Source of the DNA: Chamaecrista fasciculata
Lineage: Eukaryota > Streptophyta > Magnoliopsida > Fabales > Fabaceae
Assembly (NCBI GenBank): GCA_003254925.1
Contig: QANZ01050898.1
Coordinates: forward strand, 1 to 64,000
DNA: 64,000 nt
Reading direction: 5' to 3'
Within the stretch, counting starts at the first letter, position 1. Each line of letters opens with the position of its first letter. Both the position numbers and the translations under genes were made by a program. Shown piece after piece: positions 1 through 10,873 of this stretch. A model generated the notes under the pieces. It was not told the DNA's origin. It saw only the letters and a program-made list of their open reading frames with translations, and did not search any database.

Positions 1-44
1 TTTAATTTTGCTTCCGCTGCCTTAGGCGCCTAGGATTCCCAACA
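1..44 (+). mobile_element. 3' end of a Ty1/copia-type LTR (cut by window edge)
   Basis: The bases up to 44 end in TAGGATTCCCAACA and match, in opposite orientation, the first ~45 bases of the LTR at 9694-11799 (GCTTCCGCTGCCTTAGGCGCC core). It is therefore a second member of that LTR family, in plus orientation, with its body off the left edge. The terminal CA and the abrupt change to unrelated sequence at 45 mark the LTR end. The 5-bp target duplication cannot be checked because the other end is outside the window. Confidence 0.75.
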
Positions 45-231
45 ATTACAAGGTGGTAACCCTATGAAAGGTACGTAACTCATTACTCACACGCTACTCA
101 TGCTAGCTTATACTCTTACTAACTTAAGCTTCAGAGGTGAATCACAGGGGAACCCCCCTGTGGTTCATTGTCTTGCAGGAAAATCTTGCAGCGAACTGGG
201 AAACGACCCCCGGCCAAATCCTGGTTCATCA
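45..231 (+). mobile_element. 3' part of an LTR related to the solo LTR at 40584-41064
   Basis: Several blocks are shared in order with 40900-41064: CTTAAGC(T/A)TCAGA, TTCATTGTCTTG(C/T)AGG, GACCC..GG, and the final ATCCT..TTCATC. The sequence looks like the R-U5 end of a plant LTR and ends CATCA at 231. The copia LTR at 1-44 seems to have inserted into it, so only its 3' part remains visible. The lineage is not determined. Confidence 0.55.
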
Positions 232-1872
232 TAGATAATTTAGAATATGCATGTTAATCAAATTAAATATTAAAATCATTAAAGGTGATTGGAAGTCACC
301 TTTCATTACTTAATTGATATTGAAACCTTAATCAATGTTTTAAATATTGACCACAAATCAATTAATCACAATACTATTAAGTAATGAATGAAATATCTTC
401 CTTAAATGCTACAAATACTATTAGCTAGTGGTTTCATATTAAAGGAGTGTTAATTAGGTTTTCTTAAATACTTTATCAAAGGATATTCTTTACAATATTC
501 TTTTTAAAATGATTTGAGAAGTTATAATTATACATTTTAGATTGTAACGGTGCGCACTATGTTGACGACAACAACACGACGCTACGCAACAATAGTAAAA
601 CATGATCAATTTATTGTGGAAATTTAATTTCTTAGATGTCAAATTAAAAAAAATATAATTTTTAATCATATTTTGCATTAATTGAGATTCCTTTTTTATG
701 CTCCGATAATTAATCCCAATCGAATATTTTATGACATACTCTATTTGTGTATATAAATCCAATGATTCACCGTCAAACTAATTTATACGTCATGAATTTC
801 ACTCCATTTCCAGAACTTTAATACGTCAACCAAATTAATACTTTTTAGATTGACCGGTAATTATTGTCGAATAGAGAGCATAATTTACGTTAAATGTTAT
901 TGTCGATGTATCATGATTAGATTAATGGCATCCCAAATTATTGTACCTCAATTCAAATATTGTCGAATTAGGATGATTAGATTAATGACATCCTAGATTT
1001 GATTCTATTTAATGTTATGCATATATTAAAAAATAAATGATACAATAAATCAAAAATGGTATTACGTTCTACTGTATGTAACTTATATCTAGTGACTATT
1101 CAATTTTGCATACTTTTAAAAATAAATTAAAAATTAACATTATTATTGCTATCTGTATTTTTTAAATATGTACAAAGCTACAACAAAAATGATGCAAATG
1201 TGATTGAAAAATTTGAATTCTTAATGTCACTATACAAAGGTCAATGGAAATTGGTATTTAATTGCGTTTTTTAATGTCATGATGCAAATGTCAATGAAAA
1301 TTTTGAATACAGATTTATGTTAATCATGGTTTAATTATTTGCAAATTTATGGTTAATCATGGTTTATACTTTACCAAAATTTGACCGCACAATAAATTCA
1401 AAATAAAAATATTTTTTTTCTATAATTTTTTTAATGTAATTTCGTTGTAATTTAAACTCACCAAATAAAAGCATAAGATCCACATGTGGCTTATTGATAT
1501 GTGTTAGAGGGACGATCGCGAGGCCATACCGACAAATTGTGCGATCATCCTCGCACTTAGTTGCTATTGTACTCCATTGAAATAAAATTTTATAGTCATG
1601 ATTGGTGGACTTGGATTTTTCACGGTTTTGACCAACAGAATACTGTGAGATAATATAAATGTCCGAATTAAATTATAATGACGTTTTCTTTTCACCAATT
1701 TGTTCATATTATACACTTTACTTTAAAGTGTATAATATGAATAGATATGGAAACACAATGTATAACAGAATTTAAGTTAATAATTTCTAGATTAAAAGGG
1801 CGATGCAAAAATATAAATTATGAATGTGCGTTTTTCTACACAAATAACATTGAAACATTTAATATATAAAGT
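232..1872. other. AT-rich intergenic DNA
   Basis: I see no supported gene. Only short ORFs occur and the base composition is strongly AT-rich. The one clear structure is the perfect hairpin at 1703-1741, listed separately. Confidence 0.6.
1703..1741. repeat. Perfect 18-bp inverted repeat with a 3-nt loop
   Basis: The arms 1703-1720 and 1724-1741 are exact reverse complements (TTCATATTATACACTTTA) around the loop CTT. It may be a transposon footprint or a cruciform-prone site. No flanking element was identified. Confidence 0.85.
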
Positions 1873-3098
1873 CTAATGCCAAAAACTGTTGAGTGAAAGG
1901 CGAAAACTAAACAGAGACCGAATCGGATACTTGAATTCCATTGGACCATGCAACTCCGTGAACCATGGAATCATGTCTTCACCAATAAACATTAGATGTC
2001 TTGCACTATTCATTTTTGTATCATCCTTCTTGTAGAAGGAGTTAATAAAGACACATTTTCCTTCGTATAGGCCAATATAATGAAACATAGATATTATAGG
2101 ACTAATACGGTAAATCCTATCCCAACCATCGTCACCATTTGAACGTTCGGATTTGCGAAACACTTCAAAAATCTTCGATTCATAACCAAAACCACGTATT
2201 GAAATAGCAGCAATTGAATTCTGGTCAACCGACAATCTCCAGCTGCCTGATCGGTGACCGTGTAGAAGCTCAATAGCATTGAATTTGTTGGAGAGCAAAT
2301 CGTAGCATACCACGTTACGAAAACGTTGAGACTTGTGTTCTACTGATGGCACATCAGCCACCCAGTATATACGTCCATTTAGATGCATGCCTTCGTATTC
2401 GAAGGAAACAATATTACAAGAAGATAAAATTGGATTCGACCATTGCATCGAAGATGTTGTGAAAATGGATATCCATGATTCATTTGAGCTTCTGGACGAC
2501 TTCCACATCGAAATGATAACATATGAATTAGTAGAACTGATGAATGCAAAAGCTGATTTTACGACACCTGAACATAGTATGATATCACTATTGACATTCT
2601 TATAACATGTAAAAAATAATTAATCATTATTTAATCATTATTGATAGTTTTAGTAAACTTACCAAGAACACCAATCCCAAACGCATTTTTCACATTTATA
2701 AATCTAGTTGTAACAGGATTACCGATGATAAAGGACATATCTGGTGTCTTCTTCGCATGTTGTATACACAATACACCATCAATAGAACCAATAATCTGTA
2801 TGTTGTTATAGTTCTGAAAACCAAATTTGTTAAAAAGACTGTGCCATTTCTCACTCATGATACCCTTTTTAGAAATAATGAGCATTCTGCACGGATCAAG
2901 CAACTTGGCACAATCAAGTGTCAGCAATAGGTGTTTAGGATTTACGATGCATATCTTGTTGTAATACTCATTGAAATCTTTGTGATGAACGATGTCGTAC
3001 CAGTTTTTTGAAACCATGTTTATTACGCATAGCTCCTCAACAGAAAATAACGACATAATATTAAACATGACAAGGGCAGGTAAGTAAGCATCACCCAT
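1873..3098 (-). CDS. F-box protein with F-box-associated region (two exons)
   Basis: A probable substrate-recognition subunit of an SCF ubiquitin ligase. Exon 1 runs 3098-2663 and exon 2 runs 2567-1873. The 95-nt intron (2662-2568) has donor TTG|GTAAGT and acceptor TTCAG|G. The join is phase 1 and gives an uninterrupted 376-residue protein. Near the N-terminus, residues ~5-45 fit an F-box (LP..VMFNIMSLFSVEEL, then VSKNWYDIV). The rest resembles the kelch/F-box-associated beta-propeller region of plant F-box proteins (GSIDGVLCI, IIGNPVTTRFI, FEYEGMHLNGRIYWVAD). I chose ATG 3098 because the frame upstream of it has no ATG before the F-box. An out-of-frame ATG lies ~18 nt upstream. The substrate cannot be named. 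This family is large and fast-evolving, and transcription is unproven. Confidence 0.75.
2568..2662 (-). other. Intron of the F-box gene
   Basis: The donor GTAAGTTT follows codons for GVL plus one base, and the acceptor is ATGTTCAG. Exon bases g|gt complete a Gly codon at the junction. The intron has in-frame stops, so without splicing the protein would end after the F-box half. Confidence 0.75.
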
Positions 3099-3281
3099 AG
3101 AAAAAAAAACTGCATGGCTATTCGACAAAGGATTCGCTAAAAAGTTATAAGGTGGGCGAATGGGTTGAAATTATAAAAATAAAAATAAAAATAAAAAAAT
3201 AGAAATTATAAAAATAAAAAAATAGAAAATGACTTGAGAAATTATAAATAACACAAAGAGTTACATTCTATTGTACTCTTT

Positions 3282-4332
3282 ATTCAAACTTTAATAAACA
3301 AGTAGTGATTTGGTAATTGAGATGTGATTTATTAGTATTAGACTATCCCGATTTATTATCATAAAAATAAGTATGAGTATTAACAATTATGAGTTCATTC
3401 TAATTTTAGAGTTTGATTTTATGAAAAATAATCACTAGAGCAATCATAATACTTGTAAATATCTCATAAGTCCAATAAATTTCTACGTATTGCACTTGGA
3501 TTCATAATTTTATCCACAAGTGTTACAATCTCTTAAAATATTTTTTATAAAAATAGAAAAAGAGAAATAAAAAATTATATGAGAAATCATAAATAGCACA
3601 ACTCAATGTATATGGAGGCACATAATTCCTAATGAAATAACTTGATGTTGAATTTAAATAGAATAATTTGCAAATTGCTAGATTTAATACCAATTCATTT
3701 TGGAATATTTAATTATGAGAACATAAGTCATATGAACACTCCATTATAATGGATAGTACATGTTAAGTTTTATGACCCATTACCTTTTGTATTATGCTAC
3801 AAGTCTACATAAAGTGCTATGTTATATTATGCCTATAACGTGCTTGCCAAAATGGAGATTACTTTAACGGTGTTAAAATGGGCCTAAGCATGTGGGTCCA
3901 TGGGCGGGCTTGGGCATAAAAAAATAAGCTCGTTTAAAAGTGGGTCTATATGGGGCGACCCGTTTAGCCTGCGGGCTAAACGGGAATGGGCGNTTAAAAG
4001 TGTTGGCCCGCGGGCCGGCCCGTTTAACCCGCGGGCCAACACAGGCGGGCTTGGGCATCCAAAATGGAGCCCATTTATAAACGGACCGGCCCGCCCTGCC
4101 TCGCCCTGCCCCGTTTAAAAGGTGGCCCGTGATTACTCATTAAAAATCTTGCATACATACACCACAACAAAATGACACAGTAGAAAGAAATCACACACAC
4201 TTGTTAGAAGTTGCAAGAAATTTGATGTGTCAAGCCAAGATGCCAAAGAAATTTGGGATGAGAGCATACTTACAGCCACTTCCATCATAAATCGATTACT
4301 TTAATTCTTGATTGAAAACCATGTGAGGTCCT
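3282..4332. repeat. 1-kb dispersed repeat, copy A
   Basis: Long blocks match 23570-24703 continued at 28573-28630 (copy B), for example the shared stretches around TTAGACTATCCCGAT, TGCACTTGGATTC, CCATTATAATGGATAGTA and AATTTGATGT..CAAGCCAAGA. Copy A lacks the Helitron and copia insertions found in copy B but carries a GC-rich hAT-like insert at ~3861-4128. The nature of the ancestral repeat is unknown. No coding region was recognised in it. Confidence 0.75.
3861..4128. mobile_element. GC-rich non-autonomous hAT-like element
   Basis: A palindromic block of GGCCCG/CGGGCC motifs interrupts copy A of the 1-kb repeat, and copy B lacks it. It starts TAACGGTGTTAAAATGGGCC. It is flanked by GATTACTT on the left and GATTACTC on the right, an imperfect 8-bp duplication as expected for hAT. 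Composition and layout resemble the element at 32582-32965. One N lies at 3993. The right terminus is degenerate. Confidence 0.55.
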
Positions 4333-4334
4333 AA

Positions 4335-4610
4335 ATGATCGATCACCCACTAGATTACAGAAGGTTCAAAATCTTTAATAGTCTATGTTTTGTTTCAAAT
4401 ACCACTCACAAATTCACTCAAAGAACCCACAAAAGTAATTTTATCGATTATGTGTCTGGTCAAAAGACCTATAAGGCTTATGATTTTAACTCTCATAAAA
4501 TTTATGTTAGAAGGGATGTTAAGTTCTATAAGGCTTATTTTAAATTGATGGTATTTATTGATGAATTAATTTTCAATTTTGCTAAGTTCATGATGTTTAT
4601 AAGATTTTAG
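4335..4610 (+). pseudogene. Ty1/copia pol fragment (post-integrase region)
   Basis: The 91-codon ORF contains FKIFNSLCF followed by THKSNFIDYVSGQKTYKAYD and KIYVRRDVKFYKAYF. This is the order seen in the SH3-like region just after the integrase core in plant copia polyproteins (K.FG.LCF..T....KF..RA.KC.F.GY..G.K.YK.YD...H.I..SRDV.F.E). It has no catalytic domain, LTRs or neighbouring pol parts, so it is a short decayed fragment and not a working gene. Confidence 0.7.
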
Positions 4611-4621
4611 GATTATTCTAC

Positions 4622-4850
4622 AATTTCTAGTTTTGTTAGGACTGTTTTTCAATAAACTCTGTATATTTGGACTGTTCTACAACTTTCCTAGACTTTTTAG
4701 GGTTGTTCTCTAATTATCTCTGCATATTTTGGACTATTTTGCAACTTTATGGACTATTTAGGACTATTTTATAATTAGTTCTGCATGTTTTGGACTATTC
4801 TACAATAATCCTGTATGTTTTGGGTTATTTTTTATAATTAATTTTGCCTT
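4622..4850. repeat. Degenerate short tandem repeats
   Basis: Variants of TGTTTTGGACTATTCTACAA and TTTAGGACTATTTTATAATT recur about every 60-80 bases. They show no coding potential. The origin is not recognised, possibly retroelement-derived since it follows the copia fragment. Confidence 0.45.
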
Positions 4851-5099
4851 ATGCATATATCTCATTTTTCTTTGCATAATCATTAATGCGATTCTTCCTT
4901 TGAAAGATTATAGATATCATGGAACATTTTTTCTTTGGCTAGAAGTATCATGCAATGCAACATTGTCAAATCCTCATTTAAGATGCATTTTTTATTTTTG
5001 ATAAAAAAGCATAGCAATACTAATTAATACCTATGTGAGTTTTTTGGGAAGTTGTGGTAAGAATTGAACCCCAATTGATGGGTGATGTTTACAATAGTA

Positions 5100-5399
5100 C
5101 TCCCTCTGTCCCAAAATACATGCTTTTTAAGGTAAATATAGATTAAGGAAATGATTAATTTACCTCAAATAAAGAGAAATATGAGATTAAAAGACTAAAT
5201 TGCATTCATTAAATTACTCTTAGTATCTCTCACTAATTCAATAGCTTTTTCAGGCAAAAAAAAAAATGCAATAGCTTTGACTTTTAATAGGGATAAAATG
5301 GTAAAAAAATAATTAATGTTTTCTTGATTTTGTAAAACATCATATATTTTACGACAAAAAATTTTTTCCAACAAAGCAAATATTTTGGGACAAAGGGAG
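5100..5399. mobile_element. Stowaway-like MITE
   Basis: The 300-bp element starts CTCCCTCTGTCCCAAAATA and ends TATTTTGGGACAAAGGGAG. These are near-perfect terminal inverted repeats of the Tc1/mariner Stowaway type. TA dinucleotides flank both ends (5098-5099 and 5400-5401), the expected target duplication. The interior is non-coding and AT-rich. Confidence 0.85.
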
Positions 5400-5401
5400 T
5401 A

Positions 5402-6136
5402 GTATTTTAAATATATTTGACCTTTTAACACAAATTTTACACTTCAGATTTTTTTTTTTACTTTTTTTGTGTAGATAATAAACAAAGAGAGAGCTCCAAA
5501 TTTGTCCGCAAAATCCACATAGTCCTCTATTTTTTTCTTTAAAATTTGACTTTTCATACCCCTCCAAATTTTTCGTTGAATTTTCATTAATTTGCATATA
5601 TAATAAATATATAGATATATAGATATATTGATTTTATTTTAAAAAATTTATTACGAGTCTTTAATAAATATATTACAAACGTGGATATATAATAAAAAGA
5701 AATATCTCAATTTTATTATAACTACTCTATATTTACGGATCCCACAAAATTCTCACTTCATGATTCTAAATTTTAATTTTATTATAATTTAAAATGACCT
5801 ACTTCAATTTGATAGTTTCAAAATTACAATATAATCTCGTTTAATTCTACATAGCACGATCTCTTTATTATTTCATACCAAAAATATTTGTCTAATTTGC
5901 TCTCCATACTACTTATATATTATAATTATTTTTTGAATTGTTAGTTAATAACATTATTGAGTATTTAATAAATATATTTCAAATATTTTGTTGAAGTCTA
6001 TTAAAAGAAAAAAAAAATCAGTTTCCTTTTGTGAATTCTAAAGTGTAATTAATACTCCTTTTTCAATGAAAATTTAAAGGCTATTCATCTCATTATTCTC
6101 TCATCCAAATACCATTTAAATTTCATTTAATATCGA
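5402..6136. other. AT-rich DNA without recognised features
   Basis: There are no supported ORFs, TIRs or structured repeats. Short ORFs on the minus strand around 5349-5597 overlap the MITE end and look random. Confidence 0.5.
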
Positions 6137-6361
6137 GTAATCTGAAAATTATTATTTACTTTAAATGAAGAGAAATATGAGATTAAAAGACTAAATTACT
6201 CTCATTAAATTACTCGTAGTATCTCTCACTAATTCAATAACTTTGACTTTTAATAGGGATAGAATGGTAAAAAAATAATTAATGCCTTCTTAATTTTGTA
6301 AAACATCAAATATTTTAGGACAAAAATTTTTTTTCAACAAAGCATTTTGGGACAAAGGAAG
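6137..6361. mobile_element. Partial copy of the Stowaway-like MITE
   Basis: It repeats the interior and right half of the element at 5100-5399: the shared blocks AAGAGAAATATGAGATTAAA, GACTTTTAATAGGGATA and CATTTTGGGACAAAG. It ends in a degraded TIR (GGGACAAAGGAAGTGG). The left terminus is missing. Confidence 0.7.
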
Positions 6362-6439
6362 TGGTATTTTAAATACTCAATGCCCACTCTATGAAATGGC
6401 TTAAGATTTGTTCTTGTAGTTGAAGAGGAGTGAGAGGTG

Positions 6440-6761
6440 AGCGAGGGCTTCAAGAACTAGTGAGAGCTGCGAACCAGAGAGAGAGAGAGGAGTGAAGAAG
6501 ATGATGCTGTGAGGAACTGCTAAATTGGAAATTCATTTTTTTTTGGGCCACAATTGAAAAGTCAATTTAACTTGTAAAAAATAACATCATTTAACAAAGA
6601 GCGAGGGCTTCAAGAACTAGTGAGAGCTGCGAACCAGAGAGAGAGAGAGGAGTGAAGAAGATGATGCTGTGAGGAACTGCTAAATTGGAAATTCATTTTT
6701 TTTTTGGGCCACAATTGAAAAGTCAATTTAACTTGTAAAAAATAACATCATTTAACAAAAA
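6440..6761. repeat. 160-bp direct tandem duplication
   Basis: The segment beginning AGCGAGGGCTTCAAGAACTA occurs at 6440 and again at 6600. Both contain GAGAGAGAGAG, GATGATGCTGTGAGGAACTG and AACATCATTTAACAAA. The copies are almost identical apart from one T in a homopolymer, so the event is recent. It lies 37 bp from the LINE's target duplication. Confidence 0.9.
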
Positions 6762-6990
6762 TAAAAAGTACCAAATATGAACGACAAAACCAATTTGAAA
6801 CAAATTAAAATGTTTGCCACTTGTGTAGCAGCTTGATGGGGTTAGGATTATATTGACTTCCTCTCTTGTGAAGGAGCTCTTCTCTCTGCTGATACAGAGC
6901 AGCCTGCACTTACACCAAGGAGTGCCTTTCTCTATCCCTGGGGTAGAGTATCACAACAGTAACAGTTCAACGGAGATAGCAGTCGGGGGT

Positions 6991-8787
6991 ATGGAGCCTG
7001 AAGTTTATTCTTCAAACCCGGAAGAGGAAGAAATGGAGGAAGGTGGAAGTAGCGAAGATGGCACAGTTGTGGAGCTCGAACGGGATACAAAGATGACAGT
7101 TGAGGTGGCGAAGCATGCGTTGGTGGGAAAAATTATATCAGAAAAGCAACTTAATAAGAAGACTGTCAAGGAGATGGTGCAAAAAAGATGGGGCTTCCCC
7201 AAAGGCCTCCATATTATAGACCTATACACCAACACCTACCTATTCAATTTCTCGGAAGCCACAACCCCCCAGCGTATCCTGAATGAAGCACCGTGGAACA
7301 TATTGGGATGCCTGATGTGTCTTTACAGGTGGGTACCAGAACTCTCGATTCATGAAGTAAACTTCACGTTCTGCCCTTTTTGGATACAGATGCATGGGGT
7401 TCCTTTGGAAGGATTTTCATATGCAAACGCGAAGAAGATTGCCAGCATGGTTGGGAAGGTTGAAGAAGTGGAAGAACCGGTTGTGGGAAATAAGATAGTC
7501 AGAGATTTCCTCAGAGCCAGAGTATATGTTAACATTGACAAGCCACTCATAACGAGCTTCAGGGTCCCCAGGAAGGATTTTCCAGATACGTGGATATGGA
7601 TTCACTACGAAAAATTGCAAGACTACTGTTACAATTGTGGGTTAATGGGGCACAGTAAAAAAGATTGCGGAAAAAGGATGGCGATGGCCCCATGGAACCC
7701 AAAGAAACCACGTTATGGTCCGGGTCTGGGGGTGCCTCCATTGAAACCAGTATCTAGTATCACTTCAGCAATGTCACAGGACAGGGATGATGGCAGTGGG
7801 AGTCACGCGCAGATCAGGGGAAGTGGAGGTATGGTGGATAGGGGTATAGTGATAGGAAAAGAGACAGGAAAGGATGATGGGACAGAAAAAAGCTCAAAAC
7901 AGAAAGAAGAACAACATATGGCGGCAAAGTACAACAGAGAAAGCCCCTCCTTACCTATGCAGCATCGAGCCACTCAACAAACCTCTGATGGGATGGGAGA
8001 GGAAGACAAAATAGCGCAGAGCAAGGGTCAACAGCCAGAAGTTAAAGGGGGGATGGGCTCTCAAGGTAAAGGGAAACAAGTAATTGGGCCGGATTTGGGC
8101 CCATTTGAAAATATCACATGCATAGACTTAGAAGAGGGAAGGATAAGGCCTGGTTTGGGGCCAAGGAATGTATCTGACTTGGGCCTTGTCAAGGAAGATA
8201 TTGGGTTGGCAAAACCGGTCATTCTCACTGATATGAAATCTCCAGAGCAGCCCAAACGAACCAACAACGAAAGCAACCAGCCCATATGTTTAGACATGAA
8301 CCTGAGCACAGCAGATATACAGAAATGCAGGCTAACCTTGTTGAAGGCGAATACTGTGGGGGGAGCTACAAGTGGAAATTCTGGTCAAACCAAAGAAAAG
8401 AAGGAAGTCATAATTTGGCAACCCCGTGACAAGCAGAAACCGAAAACCAGTCAGAAGTACTTTGTTGAGTTCCCTGAAGATGGGGAAGAAGAGGGAGAGC
8501 AAGGGGACAGCAGCATCTCAAAAGATAAGGATCAGGGAGAACTAATTGAGGGACTAAGAAGCAGATTGTTCCTGAAGAGATTGAGGAACAGTGGAGAGGG
8601 ACAAGATGAGGAAGAAAATGTTCACAAGAAGATAGTTCTTGAGGAAAACAATACCAAATTGAGAACCTGGGTACAAGAAGCAGAGGAAGAGGGTGTGGGT
8701 GGACATGGGAAGCAGAAAGAGGAAGATATGGACCAGTCAACTGAAGCCGGGGTGGCGGGCCTTGTACTGCCCCACCCGACGCCATGA
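6991..8787 (+). CDS. LINE ORF1: DUF4283/zinc-knuckle nucleic-acid-binding protein
   Basis: The 598-residue gag-like protein of the LINE should coat the element's RNA in a ribonucleoprotein particle. Residues ~37-170 match the DUF4283 region of plant LINE ORF1 and related proteins (acidic N-terminus, then KRWGFPKGLHIIDL, APWNILGCLM, FWIQMHGVPLEG). A CCHC zinc knuckle follows with C213, C216, H221 and C226. The C-terminal half is low-complexity, charged and probably disordered. I chose the first ATG at 6991. The frame is open upstream to 6853 but without an ATG. The stop overlaps the ORF2 start in ATGA (8784-8787), suggesting translation of ORF2 by reinitiation. No frameshift or stop is present, so it looks recently functional. 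Confidence 0.85.
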   Translation: MEPEVYSSNPEEEEMEEGGSSEDGTVVELERDTKMTVEVAKHALVGKIISEKQLNKKTVKEMVQKRWGFPKGLHIIDLYTNTYLFNFSEATTPQRILNEAPWNILGCLMCLYRWVPELSIHEVNFTFCPFWIQMHGVPLEGFSYANAKKIASMVGKVEEVEEPVVGNKIVRDFLRARVYVNIDKPLITSFRVPRKDFPDTWIWIHYEKLQDYCYNCGLMGHSKKDCGKRMAMAPWNPKKPRYGPGLGVPPLKPVSSITSAMSQDRDDGSGSHAQIRGSGGMVDRGIVIGKETGKDDGTEKSSKQKEEQHMAAKYNRESPSLPMQHRATQQTSDGMGEEDKIAQSKGQQPEVKGGMGSQGKGKQVIGPDLGPFENITCIDLEEGRIRPGLGPRNVSDLGLVKEDIGLAKPVILTDMKSPEQPKRTNNESNQPICLDMNLSTADIQKCRLTLLKANTVGGATSGNSGQTKEKKEVIIWQPRDKQKPKTSQKYFVEFPEDGEEEGEQGDSSISKDKDQGELIEGLRSRLFLKRLRNSGEGQDEEENVHKKIVLEENNTKLRTWVQEAEEEGVGGHGKQKEEDMDQSTEAGVAGLVLPHPTP

Positions 8788-9693
8788 AGCCTATTGTGAG
8801 CTGGAACTGTCGGGGTGTTGGGGTAGCCTTGACAGTTCGAGCCCTCAGGGACCTAGTGTCCCAGTACCATCCCAATATTTTGTTCCTATGTGAAACTAAA
8901 GCAAGGAAGCAGAAGTTAGAAAATATTAGGCGTATTTTGGGTTTTAATAGTTGCTTTGTAGTAGATGCAGTTGGAAGGTCGGGAGGCCTTGCTTTATTTT
9001 GGACTAATTGTATTGATGTCTCTATTATTACCTATTGTAAGAACTTCATCCATTCTAGGGTGATTATGAATGATATTAATATCTCTTTCTACTTGACTGG
9101 CGTTTATGGAGATCCTGATTGTAATCTTAGAAGTCAGGTGTGGGGGAAAATATCAAATCTGCAAATACACAATAACCAGGCTTGGATGTGCATTGGGGAT
9201 TTTAATGACATCCTCTCTCAAAATGAGAAGGAAGGGCTAAGGCCTAGAGAGAACAGGCAGATTGAGAATTTCAGAAAGTTCCTTGATGATAATGACTTAT
9301 CTGACATGAATCTCAATGGTTGTAGATTTACTTGGAGCAACAACAGACTGGAGGGACATGTTCGGGAGAAAATAGATAGAATGCTATACAATGCTGCGTG
9401 GCTACTCATGCTTCCAAATGCAACTCTCACTGCCACACCACCAATTGGTTCGGACCACTCTCCATTGATCCTACATCTCCAGCAGGAAGGTGGAAGTAGA
9501 CAGAGAAGATTCTGCTATGAAGAATTTTGGGAGCACCATGAGGAACTCCCTAATGTCATCACTAGAAGCTGGTCTACTAACCCGGGAATGTCAATTACAG
9601 GAAAAATCAAAAATGTGAGCCGTGATCTTGATGAGTGGAATAAGAGCACTTTTAAGCGTGCAGACATACAAATCCACAGACTGAAGAAGAAGT
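8784..9693 (+). pseudogene. LINE ORF2, 5' part: AP-type endonuclease
   Basis: The first 303 codons of the LINE polyprotein up to the LTR insertion. It is an apurinic-endonuclease-like domain that nicks target DNA to prime reverse transcription. The expected residues are all visible: N8 in SWNCRG, E37 in FLCETK, GDFND with D139 and N141, and SDH at 223-225. The start ATG overlaps the ORF1 stop by 4 nt. The frame ends one base into a codon at 9693, and the missing two bases lie at 11805-11806, so the break is only the LTR insertion. The frame runs ~107 nt into the LTR before stopping, giving a truncated chimeric end. Confidence 0.85.
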
Positions 9694-10348
9694 TGTTGGG
9701 AATTCTAGGGCGCCTAAGGCAGCGGAAGCATGTAAAATTTAAAATTAAAGAAACATTGAACGCCCAGGTCCAAGAATTCCCGAACGGATCCGCTAGCTGA
9801 ATTTAAAACTTTTGGTTAAGTGGTATACCTCAGAGTTTCAATCGCTTTAGTTGAACAGGGCGTTCCCAAGAAGTCCACGTCACGTGTCCTCCCTCCGCCG
9901 GTAATCCACACGAACAGTTTGGAGATGCCTAGGTGCTAGCCTCCTTCACTTCTCAAGTGAATCCGGAACCTTTATCTACGGGTGTTCTTTAAATTCAAGA
10001 ACTCTTCTTGAATCTCCAAGAACTTGATGGCGCCTTGATCAAGAACTATTCTTGATCCCACACAACCTTGGCTCACAATATTAACTCTTAATATTGCGCC
10101 ACTTTCTCTCTCTAGGAAAGCTAGGATGCGATTTTCTTTTCTCTCTCCTCACCAAGGCAAAATCGAATTTTGACTCTAAGAGGAACTAGGCTAAGTCGAA
10201 TTTCCTATGTGCATGAGGCTCTCACCCTTTTGTGATTTCACTCTTCAAGAATCCAATTCTTGTGTTGTGAATTTTCTCTCTCTAGTCTTGAGCAAAATCG
10301 AAATTTTCTCACTCTAGAATTTTTTTCATATTCGACTTTATGGCCTCC

Positions 10349-10357
10349 TATTTATAG
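10349..10357 (-). promoter_or_regulatory. TATA box of the LTR
   Basis: The minus strand reads CCCTATAAATAGGAGGCC around this site, a classic plant TATA context, placed between the LTR's U3 side (higher coordinates) and its R-U5 side. It points toward the LINE's 5' half. Confidence 0.6.
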
Positions 10358-10873
10358 GGTTTGGGGACTTTGATAATTATAATTTTAGGAAACCCTAAAA
10401 TTATATATAATTATCAAATTATAATATTATGATATCTTAATATCATAATTTTAGGACTTGATCTCCTATTTAAAATATTACCTTAATATTAAAATAGGAA
10501 TCAAAATGCAATCTTGGAGAATCAATTTGGAAGATCAAATCTTCCCAAATCTCTCTCTCCTCATGCGCCAACTTTTCCCCTTTTTGTTGGAATTTAATAA
10601 ATCAAAATAACTAACTAACTCTTAGATAGTTATAACTAATTTGTTATTTTCCAACAATATTGAATTAAAGAATTCCCAGAATATCTTTAAGTCAATCTCA
10701 CCAAGTCTCAAACTCTAGATAATTGAATTAAAATATTCCATTAATATTTAAATCCAATTGGACCTAGGATTTTCGACTTGCCCTATAATTTGTGAATTAA
10801 AATATTACTTTAATATATTTAATTCATCCATTTGAAATCTTGATCAAATCTCATTTGAATTTCAAATTTCAAG

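Noticed and set aside
3873-4118. ORFs rich in Gly/Pro/Arg on both strands
   Set aside because: They arise from the GGCCCG palindromes of the hAT-like insert and have no protein-like pattern.
8408-8875. 155-codon minus-strand ORF
   Set aside because: Antisense shadow of LINE ORF1/ORF2.
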